Assembly: GCA_026014685.1 (NCBI GenBank)
Contig: JAOZHW010000015.1
Span: 153,332 to 217,331, forward strand
DNA length: 64,000 nt
DNA from: Candidatus Bathyarchaeota archaeon
GTDB lineage: Archaea; Thermoproteota; Bathyarchaeia; Bathyarchaeales; Bathycorpusculaceae
Direction of reading: 5' to 3'
In this document: piece after piece, positions 26,360 through 35,730 of the stretch
Layout of the letters: each line of letters opens with the position of its first letter
Position numbering within the stretch: position 1 is the stretch's first letter
The notes under the pieces: generated by a model
What the model saw: the letters and a program-made list of their open reading frames with translations, nothing else
The model's database searches: none
Told to the model about the DNA's origin: nothing
Translations under genes and position numbers: made by a program

Positions 26360-27338
26360 AGTGCTCCCAGCCTTTTGCCTCAACCTTGCGCCGTTTGCCC
26401 TCGATTTCCAGAACAACTTGCCTGTCAAACGTTGCGTGCCCGATGGGGATTAAGCATCCGCCGACGGTTTGAACCACCGCCTGCGCCTCTGCAAACTTGC
26501 CAGGCTTAACTGTTAGAACTAACTCGTATTCCTCGCCACCATAGAGTGCTAATTCTAGTGGGTCCAAGTTGTTTTGAGATCCGAATTCTTGGGCTTCAGG
26601 TGCGATGGGAGGTTTGTCGATGACGAAGCCTACTTTGCTTTTGCGTGCTAACTCATGTATGCTCCAGGCTAAGCCGTCGCTGGAATCCATAGAAGCTGTA
26701 ACAAAGTCGTATCCGCGTAACGCCAACCCCTCGCGAAGCCGAGCTTTTGGGTTGTAAACTGCGTCTTCCAAAGCCGCACGCACCGAAGATGACGCCTTAC
26801 CGCCGTCGAGAAGCATGCGTAGTCCGGCAGCGGTCTTGCCAAACAGCCCTGTAACAGCTAAAATGTCGCTGCCACGTGCGCCACTACGCAGCATCAAACC
26901 GCTTCTTGCAGTGCCAAACAGCGATATGCTGATGATTAACTCTTGGGTTTGGTTGGTGTCTCCACCGATAACGTATGCGCCGTATTCTCGTGCGCCAGTG
27001 TTGAGGCCGTTGGCGATTTCTGTCACGGCTTGTTCTGTCGCCAACTCTTTGGGTAACCCCAGAGCTACCACAATCGCCGTGGGCAAGACGCCTTTGGATG
27101 CGAAGTCGCTTATGTTCATGACAACAGCTTTGCGTGCAGCGGCAAACAGGCTCATCCCCGGCGGCACATCCGTAGAACCCACCAGCATGTCGGTTTTTAG
27201 GACAGCCATCCCTTCACCCCAAAGCGGCGCAGCAGAAACGTCGTCGCCGAAAGGAATGGGAAGGTCAGGCATAACGGTGAGGCGTTTCTGGATTAACTTG
27301 ATGATTTCATGTTCGCCTAAGCGTGCTTCTCCACTCAA
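26343..27338 (-). CDS. thiL: Thiamine-monophosphate kinase ThiL
   Basis: Phosphorylates thiamine monophosphate to the diphosphate cofactor; PurM-like fold. Motifs: GEHEIIKLI start, FGDDVSAAPL, TDMLVGSTDVPPG, VMNISDFASKG, GGDTNQT, MDSSDGLAWSI and YGGEEYELVLTV. The start is uncertain: the frame is open from TTG at 27371, but TTG at 27338 gives the usual short N-terminus. Read toward TrmY with a 17-bp tail-to-tail overlap. Confidence 0.93.
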   Translation of the reverse strand: MSGEARLGEHEIIKLIQKRLTVMPDLPIPFGDDVSAAPLWGEGMAVLKTDMLVGSTDVPPGMSLFAAARKAVVMNISDFASKGVLPTAIVVALGLPKELATEQAVTEIANGLNTGAREYGAYVIGGDTNQTQELIISISLFGTARSGLMLRSGARGSDILAVTGLFGKTAAGLRMLLDGGKASSSVRAALEDAVYNPKARLREGLALRGYDFVTASMDSSDGLAWSIHELARKSKVGFVIDKPPIAPEAQEFGSQNNLDPLELALYGGEEYELVLTVKPGKFAEAQAVVQTVGGCLIPIGHATFDRQVVLEIEGKRRKVEAKGWEHFKSHV

Positions 27339-27458
27339 AGCATTATCCCAGCTGATAGGGCAAAAAGGCAAACTAGCAAATAAACAAGTAGATACCCCAA
27401 CACACCTTAAACCAACATTTAAAAATACCCAGCGCCCTCAGATACGCAAAGAAACCAT

Positions 27459-27535
27459 GCCTCGATGGCTCAGCCTGGTAGAGCGGCTGCCTCGTAAGCA
27501 GCAGGCCGCGGGATCAAAGCCCGCTCGAGGCTCCA
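27459..27535 (+). tRNA. tRNA-Thr(CGU), CCA encoded
   Basis: Full cloverleaf: acceptor GCCTCGA/TCGAGGC, D stem GCTC/GAGC, anticodon stem GCTGC/GCAGC with loop CTCGTAA (anticodon CGT at 27493-27495), T stem GCGGG/CCCGC, discriminator T, encoded CCA. No intron. The T loop reads ATCAAAG, i.e. A at position 54 instead of the usual T. A TATA-like ACATTTAAAAATA lies about 40 bp upstream. Confidence 0.96.
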
Positions 27536-27628
27536 TTTGTAGTTTTGTTCTACGAATAGGCGTCAACTTGGCTGGGTTGGGAAGGTTTATTAGATTTTAC
27601 TATAGGGATGTTTTTGGAGGCAAAGTAC

Positions 27629-27964
27629 ATGCGCCTTTTTACGCACGGTTCGCAAGAGAAACTTCGGTGCCCCTACAAGGGATGTGAAAAGCACTTCGAT
27701 AAGCCAACCGTGATTACAGACACCTCAACTATTCCGCGTCAGACGCATTATGCTTGCCCCTACTGCATGTCACGCCTCGACATAGTCACTGAAAAAACGA
27801 AGATAGTGGAATTAAAAGCAGCAGAGTACCCAACAGTTTTTGATTCACCCGCCAAATGCGCCCACTTCAACGGGTTGCTAAACGCACCACCAGGCAGCAT
27901 GCTTACCCAAGACGAATGCTTAGTCTGCCCGAAAGTGCTCCAATGCAACATACGCAAAAAATAG
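27629..27964 (+). CDS. Zinc-ribbon protein with three Cys pairs
   Basis: About 111 aa. C-P-Y-K-G-C-E-K-H (residues ~13-20), ACPYCMSRLD, and a C-terminal AKCAHF..ECLVCPKVLQCNIRKK give three clusters of cysteines/histidine for one or more metal sites. Start chosen at 27629 (MRLFTHG) because GGAGG lies about 10 nt ahead; an upstream ATG at 27608 is in the Shine-Dalgarno region. No catalytic domain; probably a small nucleic-acid or protein-binding zinc protein. Lies 93 bp after tRNA-Thr. Confidence 0.75.
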   Translation: MRLFTHGSQEKLRCPYKGCEKHFDKPTVITDTSTIPRQTHYACPYCMSRLDIVTEKTKIVELKAAEYPTVFDSPAKCAHFNGLLNAPPGSMLTQDECLVCPKVLQCNIRKK

Positions 27965-28168
27965 CTATACACCTTTTGTTGTTCAGCGAAGACGCCGCCT
28001 TAAAAGCTTCAAAGAGAAAACATTGTGGTTGTCTCATAACTACTGCAAACGCTTTTACGCTAAAAAAAGCGCAGTTTTAGCGTGTGCCTTACCCTTTAGT
28101 TGGGTGAGCACCGTTTTTAGGCAACAATAAGAGGCGCATCATCATTGGTTTTGGTTGAAGGACTAGAA

Positions 28169-28495
28169 ATGCAAGGGGAAACAATCCCCAGATGGCAACT
28201 GGAAAAAGCATGGAAAACGCTGAGTGACAAGCCCTTGCCTAAAGTCAAAATGCTACAGTTAAGCGACTACGAATTCAACCATGTGCTGGAGCATAGACGA
28301 TGCTTGGAGGATGACCTGCGGGAAATAGAGGAATGGGGACGAGTGCTGTCCACGCATGGTACAGACGCCTGTATCTTTAACGCTGAAGACACAGACGACG
28401 CAGATTACATCATATTGGTCAGGAAAAATCCGTATCACAGTTTAGAAGAGATTATTCTTCACGAATTGAGGCACATCGCCAACGGTGACCTCTAA
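28169..28495 (+). CDS. Small HExxH protein
   Basis: About 108 aa, chosen start ATG at 28169 with AAGGA 7 nt upstream (frame is open from 28145). The C-terminal 20 residues hold EEIILHELRHIANGD, i.e. HExxH followed by an acidic residue, the zinc-binding helix of gluzincin-like metallopeptidases such as ImmA/IrrE. The rest (LSDYEFNHVLEHRRCLEDDLREIEEWG, DTDDADYIILVRKN) fits the small fold that precedes such a helix. No HTH partner next to it. Ends overlapping the convergent oxidoreductase by 4 bp. Confidence 0.65.
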   Translation: MQGETIPRWQLEKAWKTLSDKPLPKVKMLQLSDYEFNHVLEHRRCLEDDLREIEEWGRVLSTHGTDACIFNAEDTDDADYIILVRKNPYHSLEEIILHELRHIANGDL

Positions 28496-29469
28496 CCTAA
28501 CTTGGCTACTGCGCGGCTAAACAGTTCAATTCCATCGGTGCTGGGCAAATCGGCGAAGTACAACATAAAATGAGTCACACCTAAATCAACATAAACCCCC
28601 AAAGCCGCCTCGCATTCATCCACTGTTCCGACTAGAGTGTATTTTTTGAAAGCTTCAAGCGAAGTGCCAGCGGGCTTGTATTTGGCGACTCTTTCATCCA
28701 AGGCTTTTTGGTCTGCTGCAACAATGATTTGCCCACTTGGCCAGCAAGACCGCTCTATCGCCCAAAAATCTCGGCCGACAGTTCTGCAGTGCCGCTCTAA
28801 AACCGCAAGCTTTCGCGTGTAATCCTCCACTGAGGGTATGAATCCCCAGTCGAAGCGGTCGGCGTGTTTGGCGGTGACTTTTAGAGTGTGTTTTTCTCCT
28901 GCTCCGCCGACGGTGATTGGGGGGTGTGGTTTCTGTTTGGGTTTGGGTTCGCAGACTGCATCTTTTAGTGTGTAGTATCTGCCTGAGTAGTTGGCTTTGC
29001 TCTCTGTCCAGAGTCGAGTGATTACGTCTAATGCTTCATCTAACTGTGCGACCCTAACAGACGGCTTAGCAAAGTCGAAACCGTACGCAGTATGCTCAGC
29101 TTCCTGCACGCCTGCGCCGACACCAAATTCTAAACGCCCCTCAGAGATCACATCTAGGGTTGCGGCTTCCTTAGCCAGTAACGCGGGGTTTCGGTGGGCG
29201 TTACAGGTTACCATGGTTCCGAGACGAATTCTTTGGGTTGACGCGGCAAGGGCGGCTAGTGTGGTCCAGCATTCAAGAATCTGGGCGTTGTTGTACATGA
29301 GGTGGTCGTCTATCCAAACCGAGTCATAGCCCAACTGTTCGCAGGTTAGAACGATTTTTTTGAGTTGCTCGTAGTATGGTTTGGGGTTTTGGGTTTGGAA
29401 AGCGTAGAAGGGGAGGAAGACTCCGAATTTGAGGTTACCCAAACATACCACTCTGAGTTGATTAAGCAT
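28492..29469 (-). CDS. LLM-class flavin/F420-dependent oxidoreductase
   Basis: TIM-barrel luciferase-like monooxygenase superfamily. KFGVFLPFYAFQ at the first strand, RLGTMVTCNAHRNPALLAKEAATLDVISEGRLEFGVGAG is the hallmark stretch (shown in part), PPITVGGAGE and the C-terminal GTVDECEAAL. In archaea most such proteins use coenzyme F420. Substrate unknown. The first codon is uncertain (ATG 29469 or TTG 29442). Confidence 0.88.
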   Translation of the reverse strand: MLNQLRVVCLGNLKFGVFLPFYAFQTQNPKPYYEQLKKIVLTCEQLGYDSVWIDDHLMYNNAQILECWTTLAALAASTQRIRLGTMVTCNAHRNPALLAKEAATLDVISEGRLEFGVGAGVQEAEHTAYGFDFAKPSVRVAQLDEALDVITRLWTESKANYSGRYYTLKDAVCEPKPKQKPHPPITVGGAGEKHTLKVTAKHADRFDWGFIPSVEDYTRKLAVLERHCRTVGRDFWAIERSCWPSGQIIVAADQKALDERVAKYKPAGTSLEAFKKYTLVGTVDECEAALGVYVDLGVTHFMLYFADLPSTDGIELFSRAVAKLG

Positions 29470-29761
29470 CTATGGCCGTTGGACAGTAATAGCTTTAGCT
29501 ATAAATCAGCAGAGCAGATGGGAGTCAGCGGATAGTTATCAAGGTCATTTTTCTTTGAGTATTTTGCCTTCAGCGCCTCTTTTTGGCAAACACAACAGCT
29601 TTATAGAATCGCCAATTTGCAGCCCCATTTTGAACAGTTAACCATCCATATACGTTGAAAAATGCACGTTTTCACCATAAAACACCCAAAGTCACCCCAA
29701 TAAGTAATTATAATTCATAAAACCTATCTAAAACAAACCTAACTACCCCAGTGAATTCCCT

Positions 29762-30277
29762 ATGCCGACTAAACCGCCTTCTATATTCGACTTGATGAAT
29801 GAAGAAAGCGAAGCGGTTGATGAGGCAGAAGAAAAACGGCGGCAACGCAAAGAACTCCTCGAACCTACAGGCGTCAAAGACCTCTTCAAAGAAGGAAAAA
29901 TCAGCATAAACAAGTTCACCTGCGTCGGCGGACAATGCAAACTCTGCATCAAAGCCTGCCCAACCAACGCGCTCTACTGGGGCACAGGTGAAGTCGGCAT
30001 AGTTGACGATCTCTGTGTTTACTGTGGCGCGTGTGTTGCAAGCTGCATGGTGGATGACTGCATAAAGGTCGAGCGTACAGGCGAAGACGGCAAAGTTGAG
30101 AAATTTAGCAAAATGTCTGATTTGATTAAGCTGCAAGAGAAAAAGAACGCTAAAAAACGGTTTGAACGAGTAAAGTCAAACGCTATTCTTCTGCGGCGCG
30201 CGTACAAAGGAAAAGACGAAATTAAAAAAATTCGTGAACAGCAAAAACTCTACGTCGACCAAGAATACAGAATATAA
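29762..30277 (+). CDS. Two-cluster ferredoxin-like protein
   Basis: 171 aa with a central 4Fe-4S double cluster (about residues 50-100: CVGGQCKLCIKACP and CVYCGACVASC) between an acidic N-terminal region and a basic helical C-terminus (KKNAKKRFERVKSNAILLRRAYKGKDEIKK). Spacing of the first set (C-x4-C-x2-C-x3-C) is slightly long. The long charged arms suggest an electron-transfer subunit docking on a partner. No partner enzyme is adjacent. A TATA-like TAATTATAATTC at about 29705 precedes it. Confidence 0.85.
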   Translation: MPTKPPSIFDLMNEESEAVDEAEEKRRQRKELLEPTGVKDLFKEGKISINKFTCVGGQCKLCIKACPTNALYWGTGEVGIVDDLCVYCGACVASCMVDDCIKVERTGEDGKVEKFSKMSDLIKLQEKKNAKKRFERVKSNAILLRRAYKGKDEIKKIREQQKLYVDQEYRI

Positions 30278-30305
30278 CAAGTACAACACCAACATCAATT
30301 TGCAG

Positions 30306-32036
30306 CTAGTTTGGTTCATTTTTTAGGGGCAATGTAACGTGGAACACGGTTCCTCGACCGGTCTCGCTTTCGACCATGATTTTTCCACCATGTGCTTCAA
30401 CGATTCGTTTGCAGATAGGCAACCCCAACCCCATGCCCTTTGTTTTGGTAGTAAACAGCGGCGTCCAAAGTTTTTTCTGTGCTTCTTTCGGGATGCCTTG
30501 GCCTGTGTCTTTGAATTGGAATTGGATTTCTTCGGGTTTGCTTTGTGCGGTTATTGTTAGTGTGCCGCCGTTTGGCATTGCGTCAAAGGCGTTTGTGATT
30601 AGGTTTACAAAAACGCGGCTAACCTTTGCTACATCCACCGACATTTTTGGGGTGTCTTCGAGGTTTTCTTCCAATTTTATGTGGGGTGGCACTTTGACCA
30701 TGGACAGCGCCATATCCAGTATCGACCTCGGAGTCGCAGTTTCTATCTCAAGCTTCATTTCGCGGGAGTAATCAAGTAGATCTTTGACGATTTTGTTTGA
30801 GTAATCTATGCTTTTCTCTATGGCTGAAAGCATATCTCTGCCTGTATCATCCATCAAGGCGCCGTAGTGGTTTTTGAGGTAGAAAGTCGCGGCGCTAATG
30901 CTGCTAAGCGGGTTCCGAAGGTCGTGACCAACCATACCTGCCAATTCACCGATGGAGGCAAACCGTTCTGCGGCAACAAGTTTAGCAGCCATCAGTTTGC
31001 GGTTGGTGATGTCGTGGATCACACAAGCGAACCCTAAATCATGACCTTTTTTGTTTCGAACAACCGACAGCGAGACCAAAACGTTTCGTGGTTCACCTGA
31101 TTTTATGGTGAAAATAGTTTCGTGGTTTCGGATTTCTCCTGTTTTAGACAGCTCCAAAAGAATTTGGCGGTCGTTCTTTTCTGTTTTGAATAATTCTGAA
31201 AGGGGTTTGCCTATGATTTCTTTCTCGCTGTAGCCTGAGGCTGTAACGAATTCATGGTTTACTCGGATGATTTTTCCGTCGGCGTTTGCCAAAACTAAGG
31301 GGTCAGGCATCGCGGACAGGATGTTTTCTGCTGCCACCGCAGGGTTTAGGTTGAATAGCTTATAGCGCCAAATGGCGTAGGCAATTATTCCGCTGAAGAG
31401 GCATGTGGTGATGGAGTTTAGGCTTGGAAAAGGTATGTTCATCAAAGGAAAGATTGAAGTCGTGAACAGAGAAGAAACCACGGGGAAGGCTAATCCGAAA
31501 GTGATGAATTTGGTTTGGGTCTTTTTAGTATGGTCAGTGCTTCTAAAGTAGTATAATCCGCAAATGATGAGCGCCGAAAGCGCCAACGACGACGCCCAAA
31601 CACTGTTAACCAACACTACCACGGATTCGGATACTGGCGGCGCAGAAAAATCAAAACCCCACTGTCTGAGTACAGGCGGCGCGGAGATCCAGTTGGTGGT
31701 TAAGTCTATGCCTGAAAAGATGGCTGCTGGAACATACATCAAAAGGTAAGTTACCTTGTGTTTGAGCAGGTCGCTTTCTGTGTAGGCAAGGGCGAAATGT
31801 ATCAGAAACGCTGAGTAGAAGGGCCACAGGAAAAGGATTTTGCCCAATATCGAAGCGGTTTCTATAGATGTGGCTTGATAGCGTAGAAACTCTGCAAACG
31901 ACCAAAAACTGCTCCACACCAAAGTTAACATGAAAACCTTGTTTACAAGGGCTTTTTTGTCTAGGTAGTAAACGGCGACGGCGGTGATGAGGCAGATGAT
32001 GCTTGTGAAAAGAGAGAACCATGCAAACGGGGTCAT
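30306..32036 (-). CDS. 7TM-PAS histidine kinase
   Basis: 576 aa. N-terminal seven TM helices of the HisKA_7TM type (about 1-215), PAS with PAC (about 225-345), a HisKA-type dimerisation helix with the phospho-His box GHDLRNPLSSIS (about 375-390) and an HATPase_c domain (N box ITNAFDAMPNGG, G1 DTGQGIPKE, F/G2 TKTKGMGLGLPICK). Membrane sensor; stimulus unknown. No response regulator adjacent. The kinase core is closely similar to the next gene's, suggesting a local duplication with replaced sensor. Confidence 0.92.
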   Translation of the reverse strand: MTPFAWFSLFTSIICLITAVAVYYLDKKALVNKVFMLTLVWSSFWSFAEFLRYQATSIETASILGKILFLWPFYSAFLIHFALAYTESDLLKHKVTYLLMYVPAAIFSGIDLTTNWISAPPVLRQWGFDFSAPPVSESVVVLVNSVWASSLALSALIICGLYYFRSTDHTKKTQTKFITFGLAFPVVSSLFTTSIFPLMNIPFPSLNSITTCLFSGIIAYAIWRYKLFNLNPAVAAENILSAMPDPLVLANADGKIIRVNHEFVTASGYSEKEIIGKPLSELFKTEKNDRQILLELSKTGEIRNHETIFTIKSGEPRNVLVSLSVVRNKKGHDLGFACVIHDITNRKLMAAKLVAAERFASIGELAGMVGHDLRNPLSSISAATFYLKNHYGALMDDTGRDMLSAIEKSIDYSNKIVKDLLDYSREMKLEIETATPRSILDMALSMVKVPPHIKLEENLEDTPKMSVDVAKVSRVFVNLITNAFDAMPNGGTLTITAQSKPEEIQFQFKDTGQGIPKEAQKKLWTPLFTTKTKGMGLGLPICKRIVEAHGGKIMVESETGRGTVFHVTLPLKNEPN

Positions 32037-32181
32037 ACAGCACCGCCTCTAACTAGACGGCTGTTTTCTCTCTTCTGAATCAGTAAGCATCGTTGTTTAA
32101 GCAAGTTTTTCAGCGAGATTTTTGTATTCGCAAAACGAATATAAGGTCTGTGAACAATTAATTCGTATTAAAATGCCACGT

Positions 32182-33540
32182 TTAGGCTTCTTTTTGTTCT
32201 TTGCTTTGGTGTGTTGGGAGTGCTATGGTTATGGTTGTGCCTTTGCCGAGGCTGCTTTTAACAGCGATTTTTCCTCCATGAGCATCTATGAAGCGTTTGC
32301 AGACAGGTAAACCAAACCCCATACCCTTCGCCTTCGTCGTAAACATAGGGGTAAAAAGTTTCGTGAGAGTTTCTTGATTCATGCCTAAACCGGTATCTTG
32401 AAAACTGAAAACGACAACGTTGTCACTTTTTTTGGTTTTGATTGCTAGTTTTCCGCCTTCTGGCATGGCGTCAAGGGCATTTTTGATTACGGCAGCGAAG
32501 GCATGTTCAATCTTGCGAACATCAACTTCCATTGCAGGGTCGTTGGTTGCGTTGTTAACTATTTGGATGTTTGTTGGAATAGTTATCTGTTTAAGCGATG
32601 CATCGATCAGGTTTTTAGGGTCAGTCTGCGAGGGGTGCAGGGTGATGGGTTGGGAGTAATCTATTAGGTCGTTGATTATTTTGTCTGAACGCCTAATGCA
32701 GCTGTCGATTTCGTCAAGCATCTCGCTGCAAGCAGGGTCCTCGTTGGCGATGTTACTGTGAGTTTTGAGGTAATATGTGGCACTTCGGATGCCCTGCAAA
32801 GGATTACGGAGGTCATGCCCAATGATTCCCGCTAATTCCCCGATAGCCGCCAACCGTTCCGCGTTAAGCAGTTTCGTCTCCATTTCTTTGAGGTTTCTGT
32901 TTGCTTCTTCCAGCTTCTGCTCTAAGACTATGAAAGAGGGCAGACTGCTTGGGTTCACGGTTTGGGGTCGGTGGAACATGAAAGCGATGAACACCACCCC
33001 GAAAACCGCCAGCATAACGGGGATATCAATTGAAGTACCCAGATCAAGAACTAACCCCTCAAACAAAAAGCACAATGCGGCAATCAAAAAATTAAGGTCC
33101 GCTGAATCACGGCTTTTAGAGAAGAGGTAGATCAAAATTGGGACAGCGGTTCCAGTTAATAGAATCATCAACCCTAAACGCAGCTCCGTAAAGGGGAACT
33201 GAGCAAAAAACGCAGCCAAAGAAAGCACAGTTCCAACCATAAAAACAGCGAATGGAATTTGGAAGTTTTCAACTTTGAAGAGGCTTGACAACGCCGCTAT
33301 GGCAACTGCAAGAGCCATCGGCATAAACAGCCACTCTCCAGCGGGAAAAAGCGGTGTTCCACCCAACGTTGCTATAATGGGGGCATAAAAACCAAAGGCT
33401 GATGTGAAAAGACCGAATGAGAACACGAGTTTACGTTTGTTTTTGTCTTTAAAATAGAGGTATATGAGTATGAAGGAAAGCGTCAGTGACGCAAGGAATG
33501 GAACGAACAAGAATAGGCTGTCTTTTAATGCTTGATACAT
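32182..33540 (-). CDS. Membrane histidine kinase, PAS-less
   Basis: 452 aa. Six to seven TM segments (about 1-190), a short coiled linker (EEANRNLKEMETKLLNAERLAAIGELAG), the phospho-His box GHDLRNPLQGIR, N box IKNALDAMPEGG, DTGLGMNQE, and TTKAKGMGFGLPVCK. Sister of the 30306-32036 kinase but without PAS and with a different N-terminal region. Orphan kinase; 145 bp separate the two genes, both on the minus strand. Confidence 0.92.
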   Translation of the reverse strand: MYQALKDSLFLFVPFLASLTLSFILIYLYFKDKNKRKLVFSFGLFTSAFGFYAPIIATLGGTPLFPAGEWLFMPMALAVAIAALSSLFKVENFQIPFAVFMVGTVLSLAAFFAQFPFTELRLGLMILLTGTAVPILIYLFSKSRDSADLNFLIAALCFLFEGLVLDLGTSIDIPVMLAVFGVVFIAFMFHRPQTVNPSSLPSFIVLEQKLEEANRNLKEMETKLLNAERLAAIGELAGIIGHDLRNPLQGIRSATYYLKTHSNIANEDPACSEMLDEIDSCIRRSDKIINDLIDYSQPITLHPSQTDPKNLIDASLKQITIPTNIQIVNNATNDPAMEVDVRKIEHAFAAVIKNALDAMPEGGKLAIKTKKSDNVVVFSFQDTGLGMNQETLTKLFTPMFTTKAKGMGFGLPVCKRFIDAHGGKIAVKSSLGKGTTITIALPTHQSKEQKEA

Positions 33541-33746
33541 TCATTTCCTCTACGCTAAAGCTGATATGGACCGTTAAAAACCTCTGCGTAACTGAGTCAC
33601 TTAGTGCTTTGTGTGTAAATAAAATAACGTAAAGTAACGTACTAACGCAAACAAGAACCGCATCCAGATAGGAAAAACATGAAAGCAGACAGGAAAACTG
33701 ATAAGCCAAAACATTATTCTACAAAAACCACAAGGAAGAAACCGTT

Positions 33747-34763
33747 ATGACTAAAACTTACACTATAGCCGCGCTTAAAGGCGACGGCATCGGCCCCGAA
33801 GTCACCGAAGCCACCGTCAAGGTGCTTGAAGCGGTAGAAAAAAAATCAGATTTCAAACTTAACATTCTCTACGGCGAAGCAGGAGCACACTGCATTCCAC
33901 AACACGGAACAAACCTGCCCGCTGAAACCGTGGAACTTATCAAAAAAACCCACGCATGCCTCAAAGGTCCCATGACCACTCCTGAAGAACCAGGCGCACC
34001 CGTCAGCGTCGCTGTTACCCTTCGACGAATGTTTAACCTTTACGCTAACGTGCGTCCATCGCGTACTTTCCCAAACGTGGAATCACTCAAACCCAACATC
34101 GACCTCATCGTAGTCCGAGAAAACACAGAAGGCCTCTACTCAGGTGCAGAGTCACTGCTTGCCCCCGGCGTTGGGGTGGCGCTTAGAATTATCACGCGTG
34201 AAGCCTCCCTAAAAGTCGCGGATTTCGCCTTCAAGTTGGCGATGAAACGCAAAAAACACTTAACCTACATCCACAAAGGCAACATCCTGCGCATAACCGA
34301 CGGCATCTTCAAAGATGCAGTTAAAGAAGCACAGAAAAAGTATCCTGAAGTCGAAGTGGACGATTTACACATCGACGCAGCCACCATGCAACTCATCAAG
34401 CAACCCGAAAAATACGATGTCATGGTTACAACTAACCTCTTCGGCGACATCCTCTCTGACGAAGCGGCGCAGGTTACAGGCAGCTTGGGCTTGGCGGCAG
34501 GTGCAAACATTGGCGAAACCTATGGCATGTTTGAACCAGTCCACGGTTCCGCACCCAAATATACAGGCATGGACCGCGTGAATCCCATCGCAACTATAAT
34601 GGCGGGCGCTATGATGCTGGATTGGCTGGGCGAGAAGGCAGCGGCACAGAAAATCGAAGATGCAGTCATCGCAGTGCTCAAAGAAGGCAAAGTCCGTACC
34701 CACGATTTAGGCGGCACCGCGAAAGGCAGCGAAATCACCGCGGCCATAGTTGCAAAAATTTAA
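33747..34763 (+). CDS. Isocitrate/isopropylmalate dehydrogenase family
   Basis: 338-aa NAD(P)-dependent beta-decarboxylating dehydrogenase. GDGIGPEV, TLRRMFNLYANVRPSR (substrate loop), VVRENTEGLYSGAE, catalytic Lys/Asp region KGNILRITDG and VTTNLFGDILSDEAA, and HGSAPKYTGM at the cofactor site. The LYANVRP wording is shared by isocitrate, homoisocitrate and some isopropylmalate enzymes, so the exact substrate is not fixed by sequence. The size and single-gene context (no leuCD or citrate synthase nearby) do not settle it. Confidence 0.92.
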   Translation: MTKTYTIAALKGDGIGPEVTEATVKVLEAVEKKSDFKLNILYGEAGAHCIPQHGTNLPAETVELIKKTHACLKGPMTTPEEPGAPVSVAVTLRRMFNLYANVRPSRTFPNVESLKPNIDLIVVRENTEGLYSGAESLLAPGVGVALRIITREASLKVADFAFKLAMKRKKHLTYIHKGNILRITDGIFKDAVKEAQKKYPEVEVDDLHIDAATMQLIKQPEKYDVMVTTNLFGDILSDEAAQVTGSLGLAAGANIGETYGMFEPVHGSAPKYTGMDRVNPIATIMAGAMMLDWLGEKAAAQKIEDAVIAVLKEGKVRTHDLGGTAKGSEITAAIVAKI

Positions 34764-34788
34764 TCAACCTTTTTTCTTCTTCTTTGTT

Positions 34789-35619
34789 TTAGTTCACTGA
34801 AACAAAAGTGTTAGAGTCCACGTGGACTTCAACGCCGTTGTTTGCTTCCTTTATTCGGGAGTTAATCAACAAAAGGCGGGGGCTTTCACGTAGCAACCTC
34901 TCCAACTCTTCAACCTTCTCGTTCCAAACAACCACCACAACCTCGCCTGAATCATCCCTCAAAGCCAACCGCATAACCACCCCATCCGTGTCGCCTCTGG
35001 TGAACCCGTTTTTGCCATAAACCGCCTTCACAGTTCCACACACGTGAACATTGCCCATGTTGCTGTTTAGAGCGCCGATTTTTGTTGTGAACCTCTCTAT
35101 CGGGGGGATGTTGGTTTTTTCGGGGGGTAACGGTTCGATTTGACTTTTATTGCCCATGTGTAACTCGACTTTGCCATAGCGGTCTTCCCGCGTGTACCCA
35201 TGCAGGAGGCGAACGGTTTGCCCAGGTTTTAATTCGCCGCGCTCAACTAACTCGGCTTTCTCATTCCAAAGCACCACTCGCAAAAGCCCATCGCAGTCAC
35301 CCAGCATCAAAGTGGCGAATTTACCAGATTTCTCTTCGCCCTGAAAAGTTTTCACAGGAAAAACCGCAATTAACCGCCCCGACACATTAACATCGTACAA
35401 GCCTGCAAGCAGCCGCCCTGACGTTATGGTACCGCAACTCTGAAAGTTGTTCTGCTGAACCGAAACGCCCAGCTTGGCGGCAATCAACCGCAACAGCGTT
35501 TCGTCACCCAACAACCCGTTGGTTCTAGCCCGCTCACGCTCCAGTTGCTCTAGGAGCTGAGTTTGGGTTATCTGTGGGTTTTTGGCTGTAATCTCCGCGA
35601 TTAGGTCTTGGGTGGTCAT
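34789..35619 (-). CDS. RPA-like single-stranded DNA-binding protein
   Basis: 276 aa. A helical N-terminus (TTQDLIAEITAKNPQITQTQLLEQL...) followed by two OB folds (about 70-165 and 185-275: VSGRLIAVFPVKTFQ.. LLRVVLWNEKAE and VCGTVKAVYGKNGFTRG.. VVVVWNEKVEE). Archaeal RPA/SSB type without a visible zinc finger. Binds ssDNA in replication and repair. Stand-alone gene between the dehydrogenase and DUF131 genes. Confidence 0.88.
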   Translation of the reverse strand: MTTQDLIAEITAKNPQITQTQLLEQLERERARTNGLLGDETLLRLIAAKLGVSVQQNNFQSCGTITSGRLLAGLYDVNVSGRLIAVFPVKTFQGEEKSGKFATLMLGDCDGLLRVVLWNEKAELVERGELKPGQTVRLLHGYTREDRYGKVELHMGNKSQIEPLPPEKTNIPPIERFTTKIGALNSNMGNVHVCGTVKAVYGKNGFTRGDTDGVVMRLALRDDSGEVVVVVWNEKVEELERLLRESPRLLLINSRIKEANNGVEVHVDSNTFVSVN

Positions 35620-35730
35620 TGTGCGCCGACACGATTAAACAGTGCAAGCACTTTAAATTTTTGCCTCTCGACTTGGTTTTGAGTATGTTTATTAAAAACG
35701 CAGAAGCCATGTTGTTTAGGTGCGCTGCAG

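Noticed and set aside
26815..27687. 290-codon + strand frame spanning thiL and tRNA-Thr
   Set aside because: Antisense of thiL and reads through a perfect tRNA gene and the start of the Zn-ribbon gene.
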